DNA of 64,000 nucleotides from Sipunculus nudus (taxonomy: Eukaryota; Annelida; Sipuncula; Golfingiida; Sipunculidae), in NCBI GenBank assembly GCA_026874595.1, contig CM049319.1, positions 6,396,101 to 6,460,100 on the forward strand, given 5' to 3'. Both the position numbers and the translations under genes were made by a program. Numbering within the stretch: the stretch's first letter is position 1; every line of letters starts with the position of its first letter. Positions 34,890 through 47,418 of this stretch are shown here, piece by piece. Below the pieces are notes generated by a model. The model was not told where the DNA came from. It was given only the letters and a program-made list of their open reading frames with translations, and did not search any database.

Positions 34890-36382
34890 AGTCAACGTAG
34901 CCCATGATAACCCATTAGATTCTACCGTTCCTTCCTCTGAAAGTTAAGGCAATGTTTCAATAGGATAATTTGACAACTTGAACCAGTGAAGTGTGAGAAA
35001 GCCCCGTCGTAACTTGTGTATGTTTCAGGGGAATACGTTGCGCGAGCCCTAGCTTCTACTCCAAGAATCTTAATATTAGAATGCTACTACTAGAAGCTAT
35101 TCTGATTAACCGGTTTAGGCCAAATAGTGTTGCTGATTAGAGGCTCTTTGCTGAAAGGGACCTATTACGAAATGTGACGTCATATAACAAAAGGTAATCA
35201 CTTTAAACTTTCATAAAAGTCAGCGTTTTGAAGCCAGTGCCCTTTCAGTATCCGCACATTTACAAACAACCACCAAGACGGACGCTTGCACAATATTTAC
35301 TGACAGCTTGTAGATGAACAGGGTAATATATCGGTCACAGAAGCATAATGAGAAACATTCTTGCGTAGTTAACTACAGTCCATTAACATGTATGTAGCGT
35401 AAGCCAGAAATTACATAAAGGCTACAGATAAGCAGGTGAGAGGCTGACTTTAAAGTATTTTGTTTGTTAGTATTTTGCTTTAGACAAAGTATTTAACTTT
35501 AAAAACACAACTGCAACACTGAGCTTTTCCTAAAGGATAATTTTTTCTGTCTCGTATATCTCATTAATTTATTTTTGATATTGGGCTGGGGCTAGAAACC
35601 CGTAAAATATTAAACATGTTATAAACAGAGAGACCATGAAAAGTTTAGCTGTGCCTGCTACGTTGTCTTGTTTTGATTTTCATTTTCACATCACGTGACC
35701 TTCGCGTGGCGGAGGGGTGACACGATGGGTCACGGGTGCCATTCTATTCCATTTGTGGTTGACGCCAGGGAGCGCTCCATGTTCCTCAGAACGACAGTCC
35801 AGGGGCTACCCTTGACTTTCAGGAAGTAAAAGTCGCAAAAATCAGCCCAGTCACTCTGCTTCTGCCAGCACCATGTCATGAGGGTTAGACGTGCCTGGGT
35901 GTTACATCCAATACATTTTCATTCCTGTTGTTGATCCTTTCCTTTTTTAATTGAATTCTTTTTGAGGTGGTTCAGGAATCTTTTCTTCCGTGCATTGTTA
36001 ATAATTACAATGATTAAATATTTAAACAATTTATATTTGCTCAATTCTTTTACATGTGGGTGTTTAAATTTGAATTTGTTTTTCTTAATTTACAATAGTC
36101 ATTTCATGTATGTGCATATATTTAACACTTCTGATGTTTATCTCCTGATACGGCTTACATAAAGTCAAGATGAAAGAGTATAGTACAACCTCTCCCGGCG
36201 TAAACACAGATCCGTGCTCAAAACTAATTCTTACTGATTTGGCGTACTTGAAGGTAATCCACATCAGGTTGATATTTTTACACTCAATCAATCAGCATGT
36301 GTTGATACTCACAAAGAAAATCATATGCACTCATTGTTTTAATTGATTTTTATTTTTAATTTATTGGTAAGACAAATGATAA
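34890..36382. other. No gene recognised
   Basis: Contains a perfect CRE octamer at 35175-35182. A GC-richer patch at about 35695-35830 has no recognisable coding motif. Confidence 0.5.
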
Positions 36383-36620
36383 CACCGGGACATGCTTCCA
36401 TTGGTCTGATTCGTGGCCCTGTGCCTAAAATGGTGTTATTAGTCCAACGAGAGCGCTGTTTAAAATTATGACTTGATGCGAAATGCAATACCACGCTCTA
36501 ATTTGTCTGATTACAATTCTTTTCTCTGTGCGCACCCTGGTATTCTTACCCAGAGAACCTATTCCCATTTAAAGCAGCGGTTACACGAAAGGAGGTATGG
36601 GACGACTGCCGTCTATAATC
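36383..36620 (+). repeat. Fold-back family 3, copy B
   Basis: TGTCTGATTACAATTCTTTT and TTTAAAGCAGCGGTTACACG match the reverse strand of copy A (32891-33175). An additional TTGGTCTGATT half lies near 36408 in the same region. Confidence 0.6.
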
Positions 36621-37370
36621 GCTTCGTGACGAGCGTATTTTCGATCAACTTTAAAAAAACATTCCCCTAACTTTTTTTGGCACTTAACAGAGAAGTAATG
36701 CTAGCCACTAACATGTATAAAGAGAGACACAAGGCCGGAATTATGTGCCTATATATTGGCACGTACACTTGAAAATGGATAGGACACATTCTTATTTATA
36801 AATAATGCATATTCATAGGCAACAACCCCAAGACAGTCAACTTTATGGCGAGAACGAGGCTCGTTCAAAGAGCATTGACAGTGTTTCTGGAAGACGACAG
36901 AGGTGTATGACTTTCAACGTGTTCGTCTGTCAGAAACTTCCGCAGTCCATGCAACTCAATCCTCGAGAATGTACCAAGGGAAATAAGAACCGTCAGATGG
37001 CATCACTTCTATTTGCTTAATATTCTTTTAATGGCACCTACTGCAAGCGTTCAAAGAGACTGGGGTTTCCTGAGGAAATAAAGATCGCAAGCCCATCGAC
37101 TTCTAAACTCACCTTCCGTAAGAACGATTGAATTTTGAGGGACGTTTCGCGGGTCACAGGATGCAATTAATTTTATGTATGCGTCAGCACCTTCCAGACA
37201 TGGCGAGCTCACCGTTTTCTTTAACTATACGGACGTAAAACCTGTTTTAGAAAAGAAGACGCGAAATTAGCTCCCTGCCTTGTTTTAATATCTCGGACTT
37301 TTAAACTACATAGTATATAAAGGGTTCAAAACTTGTCATGTAGGTCACCACGAAAGACCAACAAACTAAT
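36621..37370. other. No gene recognised
   Basis: A 71-codon plus-strand frame (36805-37020) has no recognisable motif. Confidence 0.5.
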
Positions 37371-37463
37371 TATGAATTATGAAAAATGACGGAAGGACGG
37401 AATGACAGAATTACGGACAAGAGTAAAACTATATGCCCCGGCCACTTTGTGGCGGGGGGCATA
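37371..37463. repeat. Interspersed repeat end with GGCGGGG hairpin
   Basis: A run of GACGGAAGGACGGAATGACA leads to a hairpin at 37433-37462, in which ATGCCCCGGCCA pairs with TGGCGGGGGGCAT. A related arrangement lies at 54257-54381. A fragment, CCCCGCCTAGCGGAGGCAT, is at about 45018-45036. Confidence 0.6.
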
Positions 37464-38050
37464 ACAAAAAGAATGTATCTCAATGGTTTAAATTTTGAAA
37501 AATATCATAAGGTGAATTGAATTTATATATACTTTATATACACTAGCCAGACAAAAAATCCGTAATGTCGATACCCTTTTCGCAATCAGTAAATGGATCG
37601 TCTGTCACCGCACGTGACCGTATGCTGCTCAGGATGAGCAAGTGGTGATAAAACACATTAACTTCCTCCGGGAATGAGAGACACCCGGCCAAGATATGGT
37701 TATACCATAAACCGAATCCGCCATGTTTCCTTCTTCTAAGTATTGGCTTGGCCAGAATTAGGTTGGACATTGTACCTTCTAAACAGATTGCTAGGTAATT
37801 GCACCAAATAACAACTGAGATGCTACCGGCTTGCTGTGAGACCTTGATTGATAGAGGTTTATCTCGAATGACAACCCGAGCAATGAATCTCAGTTTATGA
37901 AATTGATTTGTTTCCTTCGCTTCTTTCCTTACTTATACATATTCTGCAAAATTTATATTGTAGGTTTCAAACATTCCATCGTATGTAATATTTTCAATAT
38001 AGCCTTTATACCAATCAACAGAACAGGATATCGGATCGAGATCTAATCTT
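37464..38050. other. No gene recognised
   Basis: A 75-codon minus-strand frame (37543-37770) has no recognisable motif. Confidence 0.5.

Positions 38051-38121
<71 letters not shown>
38051..38121. repeat. (TA)n microsatellite
   Basis: About 35 TA dinucleotides with one TAAATA near the start. Confidence 0.98.
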
Positions 38122-38123
<2 letters not shown>

Positions 38124-40844
38124 CCTGTAAGGGGATTTCTGTGAATCGTAAGATACGAGAATGCAGTTAACGATAAACGCAACAATTCACTTGTTAGATC
38201 GCAGGCAGCAAAACGTTGGTCTTTATACAAAGGGTAAATAGTAAGGACAGTCCTCGCTTCATTGATATTCCATTATCGGAGTACGCAGCAAGATTATGTG
38301 TTTTCCAGCTTTGTTGCTCGAGTGGCCATTGATCAGTGAGCTGGTACACATTAAGGTGAGGGCGCCAACCCTTCAGTGGAAGATTTAGGCCTGAATATTT
38401 CAGTAATTTTAAACAGGTGATTTGGTAAAAAGATCTATAAAAAAAGCTAGGTAAATATTAATAGAAAGGACAGGACATTGGTTCTTTCATATTAATATTT
38501 ATTTAGTAAAATAAAATATTTTATAAGACATAACTATCAGTCCTTATATGACAATTAACTTTTCTTTCAAAAGTATGGCTCCAGTATTAATTGTGGTACC
38601 GTAACCCAAGAAGGCAACCAATTATCTAAACTGTTAGTGTATCTTTAAAAAAAACCAGATCGAGCGCATTGCATTAGGAGAAGTCGTGATTTGAATCTGC
38701 ATGGATTCTAATCTCCTTTATAAATAGGTACTTTATCACATCAGCCACCAGATGACCATGATCCACGCAAGCTCCAATCTTCCACATTTATTCAAACATG
38801 ATTAAATAAGCTCCTTTTCCCCGCCAATGATTGTTTAATGGCATCCAGCCATGGACTTGATCTTCCACCTGCCGCCGGAGTTAATCATAAAATATAAAAC
38901 AGTAGTACTCTAAAGAACACCTTTCTTATCTTTTTTTCAATTGGCCTTACACGTCTTTACAGAATGGCCTTGAGATGTATAAAGTTATATTATCAAGCAA
39001 AAAGTCGGGAAGCTTTTTTTTCTTATTTTTATGTCCTTTGTGTAATTATTTTTTTGTCAGAAAGCAGTTGATTGGTTGAAGATAGTCGTAGCTGTAGGAG
39101 GTATATTATTATATTCCAAGATCTTTTAGGTTTTCACTGCTTTACTGTGATGTAATATCTCCTACGTACTATATATCCGGGAGAGTTTAATGGAAAAATG
39201 GAAAAAAAATACCTTGCCTAAGGGAGCAGACGGTGCATGGTGGCATTAAAAAAAATATTGCTTTAAAATGCTATGGTCACGACGTCTGGATTTAATCATT
39301 AATTTTCCAGTCTAATTTCCCTTATTTTTTACATTATCTAATCGTGAATGTATTTGTTATTTTTTTCAAGTATATGTAAAATACATTCATATTCTAAACT
39401 GCTAGCAACAAAACAGAACTAAATTGAAGACTTATTGGAGACTTATCACGAACAGAAAATGGCAGAAAAGAGAAAAGAATAGAAAAAGATGGTTTGGACC
39501 TTCCGGGGACACAGGTGGGTCCACCCACATGTTTTGTTTTAACTTAATATGAATATAGCAAGAAACTCACCAACCCCTATATTAAATCACTTTTCAAAAT
39601 TTCATTATTACATGCTCAATGTGGCCCTGCTGATGGCTGCAAACACGTTAGCAATGGCAACTAGGCATGTTCATCACTCATATTTTATTTAAAAAGTCCG
39701 ATACTATTATGAAAAAAGTTTAAAAACGGCATAGAGCAAGTTTGGGATAGGAAGTGTAGTGCAAAATTGCCCGATCTTCGTCAAGATCAAGACATCTAAC
39801 CTTAACATGTCTTTGATGTTGGTTGCGTGAAAACTTTTAAACTCAACCTTTGCCCTTACAAGTTCTTTTCCATCATATAGGATACAATCTGTTTACTCCA
39901 GCGGGTTGGTGACCGTCATATCCAATTTATTCCAAACTAAATTACTTCAGTTAAATAGATGATACCATGCGTTTAAGTTAGAAAATAGAGTAAACAACTC
40001 TACACTTTTTCCTAGTCAGAAAATATAATGCCACATTCAATTTTACATTTTTTTATTTCATAAAAGGTTTCTTATTCTCAGGTGTCTGAAGGCCGGCCAA
40101 ACCTGATGAGTAACATTCCAGGATGTCCAATACGATATATCCAGGTCATGTTATCTTCCAGGCCTGCCAGGGCTCCCTAGGCGAGCCTTCGACCAGCCTC
40201 TTGTCTGTCAGAACAGATTCATTGATGATTAGGTCAAACCATAGACTTTCTGTTGGTTTAGATGCTCTCAGGCCGGTGTATAAACGATAGTGTCACTAGT
40301 GTTTAGGCGTAATGGTCACTGTCAGTCATCAAACCGCTCCCCGTGTACTAATGGTACTCTCGTGTACGGCGTGTTTATATACACGCACACTATAAAATAC
40401 CACACAGGAAGTCTCCGTCTCCAGGTCAGTGACTGCTCAACAACAGGCAGTTAGAGACCAGGAATCGTGAATATTTGTATATGTAACATTTAGTTCATGG
40501 CTAGTAGCCGTTTTATATGATAAACAGTGTGTTCCTAAAACACTGTCAGGTCAGAAAAGCCTGGCAAATCCAGCAGGTCACATCTAGATCTATCCGTAAC
40601 TGTCAAGCGTGAATTAACTGTGAAAATATGTTACCTTCTACTTCTGATCTCTGACCTTTCGATATCAAAATCATTAAGGTTCTTACCTGGCGGGACAAAT
40701 ATATGTAAAGTTTAGATCCAATTTCTCGATCCAAACTGCAGTTGTGATCAAGAAAGGAATTAGTTGAGAGACAGAGGCTTGTTGGTTGGACGGACGAACG
40801 GCACAACGGGTGATGATAACTAGATTTTTTTAAGCGGGGTCCCG

Positions 40845-40847
<3 letters not shown>
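38122..40847. other. No gene recognised
   Basis: The longest plain stretch of the window. No frame over 100 codons, and no repeat shared with other parts was seen. Confidence 0.5.
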
Positions 40848-40878
<31 letters not shown>

Positions 40879-40921
40879 CCTGAGGACTTTTTTTTTCATC
40901 AAAATATATTGTCTTAATCCG

Positions 40922-40969
<48 letters not shown>
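40848..40969. repeat. Paired (TA)n microsatellites
   Basis: Two TA tracts, 40848-40877 and 40922-40969, separated by 44 bp of T-rich and mixed sequence. Confidence 0.97.
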
Positions 40970-40971
<2 letters not shown>

Positions 40972-43140
40972 ATCTCTATTTTAACAAATTTCTCGTCAAG
41001 TTCCTTGAGCTACATTATCGTGGCGTTAGATGGGGATCGATTGCCCGTAATTTCAACAGATAAACGGCAGCACCAGTCAAATTAGTGCACAATTAGTGAA
41101 CAATAATTACTAGAAACATTACAATTATTTGAGTGTTACATCACTGATGAACAGATGACGCTGAATTAACCTGTAACACGGGTTCCTTGGCTGATATGTG
41201 GCGCCAGGATGTTAATCTGCACTTCTTCTTTTCCTGAATTTTTATCTTGTCAGCCATATTGGATGCTGTGTCTGAACTAAATGACTGGACTGAAATTACA
41301 TAAACTGATAAAAACAAAAAACGGCATATGAGTGTACATGTATGTTTTTTTTTCTTAAGATTCAGTTTATTAGTCGTTTAATACTTTTGTTTAACCTGTA
41401 TCTATCTTCTCACTTCGATGTTCAACTTCTGAGTCACCCCTAGGGTATCAGACAATATTTCGTATATGTAGCTCACGTTATTTTTTTCACATTTCATGTA
41501 TCTATGGAAAAGAGTGCGATTTATAAAAAAAATATCTTTAAAGCACTTTAAGTAATTAAAACTACAGAGAATTTTGTCGTTAATATACATATAAAGCATT
41601 CTGTTAAAGAAGGATTCGCATTCGACCAATTTTCTATTTAGTGCTGCGTTGGTTTAATATCAAGTAATAAATTCTTGGGACAAGACCAAAGTCAACATTA
41701 TAATTACTATATATTGCGGAAAATAAAAGACCGTAAACATTACTTTTGCGCCTGTATACCTTACACAAGAGGTAATATCATCAACACTTCGTTGAGTTAC
41801 GGTCTGGTCGAGATGGATCGTGTGATGGTTGAACTGTTATGTAATGAGACGCTGGAAATATTATATTGTCATGTCGTCATTGGAAGCCATCTTAATTTGG
41901 ATAATTGTCTGAGCAGATCCATATAAATGTGACTTAACACCGTCAGTGCTGGGTGGGTATTGGCGGAACCAACATTAAAACAAAATACGACACATCTGTG
42001 GTGTTATCTGCCGAGGAAACATGGCTTCAGTCGCTGTAACGCCTCCATTTAGGGAACCAATATCGTGAAAATGTGCTGCAATTACCGTAAACATGTCGTA
42101 TAACGGATTACCGTAAACACGGTAAAGCCCTGGAAAAAACTCCATGAAACAGGCCGCCTCAGTAGTAAAGCCATTTATCACCTGTCGGCTGTAAGTCAGG
42201 CACGCATGTTTAGCCGTCTACTGTTTGGACTGAAAAGTGAGTTAAAAAAGACCGGACACCAGGAATTCATATTAGCTCGGCATTTTTCTAATGCAAGTAT
42301 ATACATATTAATAAAATTTGGTGACTTTCAAAGGCCCTTTCGAACGTTTGGTTTTCTTGGTCAAAGCGTCCAATCGGACGCGCGAGTTACTGACTGTAGG
42401 GCAAGAGGATCAAACAAGCTCTTGCAGCAGTCAACGACCATTACCGACTACCTTAAACAATCAGTCCTTTGTCTAAACACTGTGTTCAAAAATGCCCCTT
42501 ACATTTCATTATAGTCAACATCTCATATAATGACATGATGTTCCATAATATGATAATGATATAAAATACAAAATAAAAACCCAATCCCTTCAGAATTGTA
42601 CACATATACTCCGATCATGCTAGCCTCCAATTCAATTCTATGTATTCGGATGGTCACAGATAAATATATGGCTTAAACAAATTTCTTTTTACTGCGTTCA
42701 TTCTTGATATCAGTATATAGTTTGCGTCAAAGAATTCTGAAGCAGCATTTGTCTTACTGTGTTCTGTTTCAACATTTATTTCCACATGGCAATTCTGTCA
42801 AATTTATGTCTTCATCAACTAAAATGCGGGCCATTTTATAGGTATCAGGGCTCCCCTTGCTTCTAGAGCTAGAGGAAGTGAATTTTTCGTTTTGAACTTG
42901 AAAGTTTGCTCAATAACCTGGCGTGGGTATAAATTAAATTTCAGTTTATGGTTTGATAATATACGTATCTTGTTTCTGGTTACTCTCCTCGTTTATTATA
43001 GTCCTGTCATCGAAGCAAACAAGATGAGGCATTTTGCATTAAAATACACACAAAAAAAAAAAAAGATTAGGAGGGGCTATAGGGCGGAGTATTTATAGTA
43101 CAGTATTACCGCGAATCTTACAAAGAGGTGTCACAAGTCT
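40970..43140. other. No gene recognised
   Basis: Short frames of up to 102 codons (42206-42514 plus) show no recognisable motif. A repeated ATTACCGTAAACA pair lies near 42084-42120. Confidence 0.5.
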
Positions 43141-43174
43141 TTTAATTTGCCAAAGTGTAGGAGGAAGAGTGAGT

Positions 43175-43260
43175 CACTATGGCAACAAGTGTGACGTCAC
43201 AGTGGTAACAACGGTATTTAAGCCTGCTCCCTGACTTAAGCCTCAAATATATATAACAGC
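43175..43260 (+). promoter_or_regulatory. Candidate promoter: X-box half-site, CRE, TATA
   Basis: ATGGCAAC at about 43179-43186 (an X-box half-site) is followed by GTGACGTCAC, containing a perfect CRE octamer (43192-43199), and then by GTGGTAACAAC. TATTTAAG lies at 43215-43222 and ATATATATAA near 43246-43256. A start would be expected around 43245-43285. The frames downstream (for example 43271-43534) are not recognised. Confidence 0.3.
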
Positions 43261-44114
43261 AACAGACTACTTGTCTGTGTTTGTATGCTTTAACTTTATT
43301 TTCTTTCTTATTGTTCAAAACGTTAATTTGAGAGTATACAAGAAACATACATCTTGGAAGCCAACCTTGTACCGTCTGCTAAAAATAAATCACCAAGCCG
43401 TAAGTATAAGGGCGTCCAGTTTTGGTACACAAACACAGCCTAAGATTCTCTGTCATACGGTCACGCCAGTTAGAGGCCGTTTCCTCGCGCTAAGGGTGCT
43501 AATTATCCTATTTATCGACAGCAGGTGCGTGTAGTCGCCCTTCCACATCGTTAATTCTTACTGTTACTGACGTTCGGGTTGGCAGTTTCACTTTTCCAAA
43601 AACACCGAGTTATACAACAATAAACCAGGTAAAACAGAAAATCAGTCTGAAAAAGATTACCACACTCGACTGGTAAGCTTTTCTTCCATGACGGTGGGCA
43701 GAAAAAGGTCTTTTCAGTTTCACATAATCAGTTCTCAGGCATGCGTTTTCCTAGTAAATATTAGTTCATTATACACGACCGTGTAGATATTATCATTCTT
43801 TTGAGAACATTTAATGTTAAAGTTTTGTGAAAGAAAAGAATGCATCCCCTGCTCCGTTTTTACTTTCCTTTTGTTTCCAAACTTAACTGATATAGATGAA
43901 TTTACCAAATCTTGGGCAAACTCATTGTATGGCTTCAACATATATCTAGCCGGCTTCGCTCTTTATCGCCGGAGGAGCAAAGGTACTGCTAATTAGATAA
44001 AATTATTTACTGAAATGGGTTTCTGCCCTATCCCAATGCGATAATTAGACGCCTCTAGGACATTTGTGCCAGCACCAGGATGTTTAATGTTTTAGTTGTG
44101 TGACAGATATAGCG
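43261..44114. other. No gene recognised
   Basis: Includes an A-rich tract in the preceding 43050s and short frames without motifs. Confidence 0.5.
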
Positions 44115-44590
44115 CTGATTGCAGGTAAAATCGTCCTTTTTGACGCCTGGCGTTTCATTATTATTTGAATGAATGGTAGACTATAACTGGAAGGGCTAAA
44201 ATGTGTAAATGACAACAAGTTGTCTCTAATTCGCCTCAAGTGAAATTACCAGGGGCGGATCCAGGATTTAGGAAAAAAGGGGGTCCAACCCAGGAGGACT
44301 AATAAAAAATCTAAAAAAGGTCACTAGGTCCGGAAAAGGGGGGGGTCCAGGCCCCCCCCCCCAAAAAAAATTTCTAAAACCCTTAAAAAAGATTGCGGCG
44401 GATGAAAAAGGAGGGGGTTCTTGACCCACTGGTCCCCTTCCCTGGATCCGCTTCTGATTACACTTATTGATGTCCGGTGTTTTATTATTTTTATATCACA
44501 GGTAGACTAAACTGGAATGGCTAAATTCTTAGCATAACATAAATCTCAAATATATTGTCCAAAATTCATCTCACGTATAATTGCAAACTC
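44115..44590. repeat. Diverged direct duplication around a TIR element
   Basis: The left copy (about 44115-44249) and right copy (about 44457-44590) share GCCTGGCGTTTCATTATTAT or GTCCGGTGTTTTATTATTTT, then GGTAGACTATAACTGGAAGG or GGTAGACTAAACTGGAATGG, and later CTCAAGTGAAATTAC or CTCACGTATAATTGC. The TIR element at 44250-44456 sits exactly between them. Confidence 0.65.
44250..44456. mobile_element. TIR element with CAGGGGCGGATCC ends
   Basis: The 207-bp element begins CAGGGGCGGATCCAGG and ends CCTGGATCCGCTTCTG, its imperfect reverse complement. It is flanked by ATTAC on both sides (44245-44249 and 44457-44461). The interior is G/C-run-rich (GGGGGG then CCCCCCC) and has no frame. The CAGGGG start is reminiscent of hAT-type ends, but a perfect 8-bp duplication is not seen, so I leave the superfamily open. 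Relatives lie at 28258-28462 and about 22044-22072. Confidence 0.8.
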
Positions 44591-45700
44591 TTTTATCTCT
44601 GTCACAGACGGCCGTCGCGGATGGTATGTTTACCTCGGATAACATTCTAGGTCATCATATCTTAAATATGATTGGGATCATGATCAAACATTGTTGTGTG
44701 CTATGCATGCGAAGAAAACATATGAATCCGAGCCCCGCGTAATGCGTGCCACACCAACTTAATAGGTATATCCCATGTCAGCGGGTAGACCTCGGCCAGC
44801 TCTGCTTGCCAGAATAGAGGCGGCTGTATTACCAGTGATTGACTCCAGCTCTGGGCCGGGGCGTACAAACATCCCGCAAAAGAAAATAAAATTTTTAGAT
44901 AATAAAGAATCCTAAAAAACATACAGTGGTAATGCAGCTTATGTCAGCAAATACATCAAACGTGAAGTGAAGTTGTTAACAAGCCATTCGAATAACCACA
45001 ATGAACAAGTAAAACCTCCCCGCCTAGCGGAGGCATAATCATCTTTGGTCTTTTCTGTTTGACGCCTTTAAGTAGAACGCCAATCACACCATCGTCTCAG
45101 TAATCTAGCGTCTACATAGAAATCTGTGCTCCACACAGATAACACTTAAGAGTGCCTTTTTCTTGTTCATAAAAAATATGGCCTCACAAAAATATTTTCC
45201 GACTAAGCCCAATTGACTATTTGCATTAATAATTGGTGCAGCCAATATCTCATAATGCTTATGCATTACACCATATCTAACACCAGCTATAATCTCGCGT
45301 TTGCTGTCAACATCTCTGTAATTGGATAGTTATCACTAACGTGGTGTTAAATCTCGAACTTTGGATTTATATTATGCTGTCGAAAGTCTAATAAGAAAAA
45401 CTATACAGTTTGTGAACATTAAAGAAAAAGGGGAATATATTCTGATTAAAGGCATTTCATGCAGCGAAACTCGGGGAGATAAGATACTAAAGAGCTTGAT
45501 AGAATTATCGATATATTTATATGCAGATCGATGCGAGATACCTGATACGATTAATCAAGACTATAACTGGGATCAAACCATGATACAGATACAGAATTAA
45601 TGAATTAACAGCATTGACATATGCATAAAGTGTACGGTTTCGGAGAAATGTCCACCATAAAATAAAAAAAATATAAATTACTTAATTATTTATCAATCAT
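44591..45700. other. No gene recognised
   Basis: A 73-codon minus-strand frame (44701-44922) begins with a hydrophobic, signal-like N-terminus but is not recognised. A 79-codon plus-strand frame at 45361-45600 is also unassigned. A GCGGAGGCAT repeat fragment lies near 45027-45036. Confidence 0.45.
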
Positions 45701-45758
45701 CTATCCATAATATCCCGATAGCAAGCTCTAATCAATATTATGGGGGAAGTGTCACATG

Positions 45759-45761
<3 letters not shown>

Positions 45762-45817
<56 letters not shown>
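45762..45817. repeat. (GA)n microsatellite in unit 1
   Basis: About 28 GA dinucleotides, longer than the equivalent tracts of units 2 and 3. Confidence 0.98.
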
Positions 45818-45820
<3 letters not shown>

Positions 45821-46154
45821 GACATAAAGTTCTAGGTCTAATAATCCGTGAATTTCTAACAGTTTAGTTATGGTGCCACTCTTGATCTCATTTTTCGTCC
45901 AATGTATGTTGTTGTTTAGCTGATGCAAATACTGAAAAGCCTTTTTGCTCAACATACCACAGCGTACCCAAAGTCAATTTCAATGTTCACTGGGCCATGG
46001 CATGCTACCTAAAGCCCGGCTAAAATTAGTCCCGGCTCCGACCTGTCAGCTCCCATGATTCCAATGTTTTCGTGTGCTGATTATCTAAGAGATGCGACAG
46101 GAAAATCGTCCAATTGGAAAAAAAGGGGACAAAAAAGTGATTAACTTGGTGATC

Positions 46155-46460
46155 AACAGGGTGTCGGACGTAGCCTAGCTAGTGGATAAGGCGTTGGACT
46201 TCGGAGCTGTAGTTCCCTGGTTCGAACCACGCTGGTGCGTCATTAGCATCGTGGTGTAATCTTGTGAACCTCAGATATTCGCTCTAAAGTCTTAGCGACC
46301 CGTTATGACTTTTGGACTATTCCTAACTCCGTACATTAAAAAAACCCCTGAAATCCAGAAAGCTTAGTAATAACATTTTATTCTTACCGCATGGATACCT
46401 TCATCCTCATTCAATAGACAGTGAAACCAACAGGTCACGCACCAATCCTTAATAATATAA
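46155..46460 (+). mobile_element. tRNA-derived SINE family 2, in unit 1
   Basis: A-box TAGCCTAGCTAGTGG at 46171-46185 and B-box GGTTCGAACC at 46219-46228, spaced as in a tRNA gene. A body then follows with GAACCTCAGATATTCGCTCT, TTCATCCTCATTCA and AACAGGTCACGCACCAATCC. The sequence does not make a complete cloverleaf, so I call it a SINE rather than a tRNA gene. A truncated relative is at 19745-19975. Confidence 0.85.
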
Positions 46461-47320
46461 CAGGTAATATACTAGCTGAAATAGCGATAGCGGTTCTAAT
46501 TTAATCGAAAGGCTACGGGAAGCAACGCGAAGGGAACTATGTTACTAGGAACGTAAAATGCTCGTTCATGACCAGAAATGTAGGTCGTGATAGAAGGGTG
46601 GCTGTAAATGGCGTGCCATTAGGTGTCATTAAGGAAGTTATGTATTAGCACAGACGTGTGTTTGTTGGTTGGTGGGTTAGTAGGTTTGATTGTTTTACAC
46701 AAAAACAATAAGAGGATTCGGACATAGTCTCAGGAAGAACCCTTAGGACAGGCAGAGGTATTCGCTCTAATTGAGTGTTATTCTAGATTCCGAAATTGTT
46801 TTTAGTGTTCTTATGTAAGATTCAGTACGGCAAGACTTGAAGAAATTATTTGCATTTAGGTAAACCGCAACAGTATTGTTCACGTAAGCCCCTGGTACAC
46901 GTCGCCTCCAGCCTATACAAATAAGCTTGCGAACAATGGCCGCTTTTAGTTATCTGAAGGTTTATTTGAAAGCGATGCAGTTTGACAAGTCAATGTTTGA
47001 TCCATCAAAGACCTTGGGGATATAAAACGAACGTTTATGTCTCAAATGTATCAAGTAACAAGGGAAATGAGTTTCATTGTTCACAGAGATTCAATTTGCT
47101 GAGCCTCCTTAATGCGGGCCATTCTCGAACATTCATAGGCTGTCAAACGAATCTCCATGTATTCATTACATGGATTCTTATCTCGGCTTCCGCTAAGCGA
47201 TTGAATTTTGAATAGCATTAGGACAATGATACTGAATGCCCTTCTAGAGATGCTGAATAGGAAATACGAAAAGGCGGAATGGTTGCTGAAATCACGGAGT
47301 CAAGGGGGTAAAGAGAGAAC

Positions 47321-47418
47321 AGGTGGTGTTATGTGGCACCATATCAACTGTAACATAACACCTACCATTCTGCGAGAGATGAAAGCCGCCAGCCGTAGTT
47401 CACTTCAAGTGAACGGCT
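47321..47418. repeat. Hairpin and palindrome pair in unit 1
   Basis: GGTGGTGTTATG pairs with CATAACACCTACC across 47321-47366. Then AGCCG, AGTTCACTTCAAGTGAAC and CGGCT form a 28-bp near-perfect palindrome at 47391-47418. Unit 2 keeps both (49506-49551 and about 49576-49603). Unit 3 keeps only part of the hairpin. Confidence 0.9.

Noticed and set aside
36805-37020. 71-codon plus-strand frame
   Set aside because: No recognisable family and no promoter or splice support.
45752-45955. Frames with Leu-Ser or Arg-Glu runs, also at 47764-48006, 49948-50190 and 50133-50318
   Set aside because: They read through the (GA)n tracts of the tandem units.
46161-46245. tRNA gene
   Set aside because: A and B boxes are good, but a full cloverleaf with acceptor stem is not formed and the sequence continues into a SINE body.
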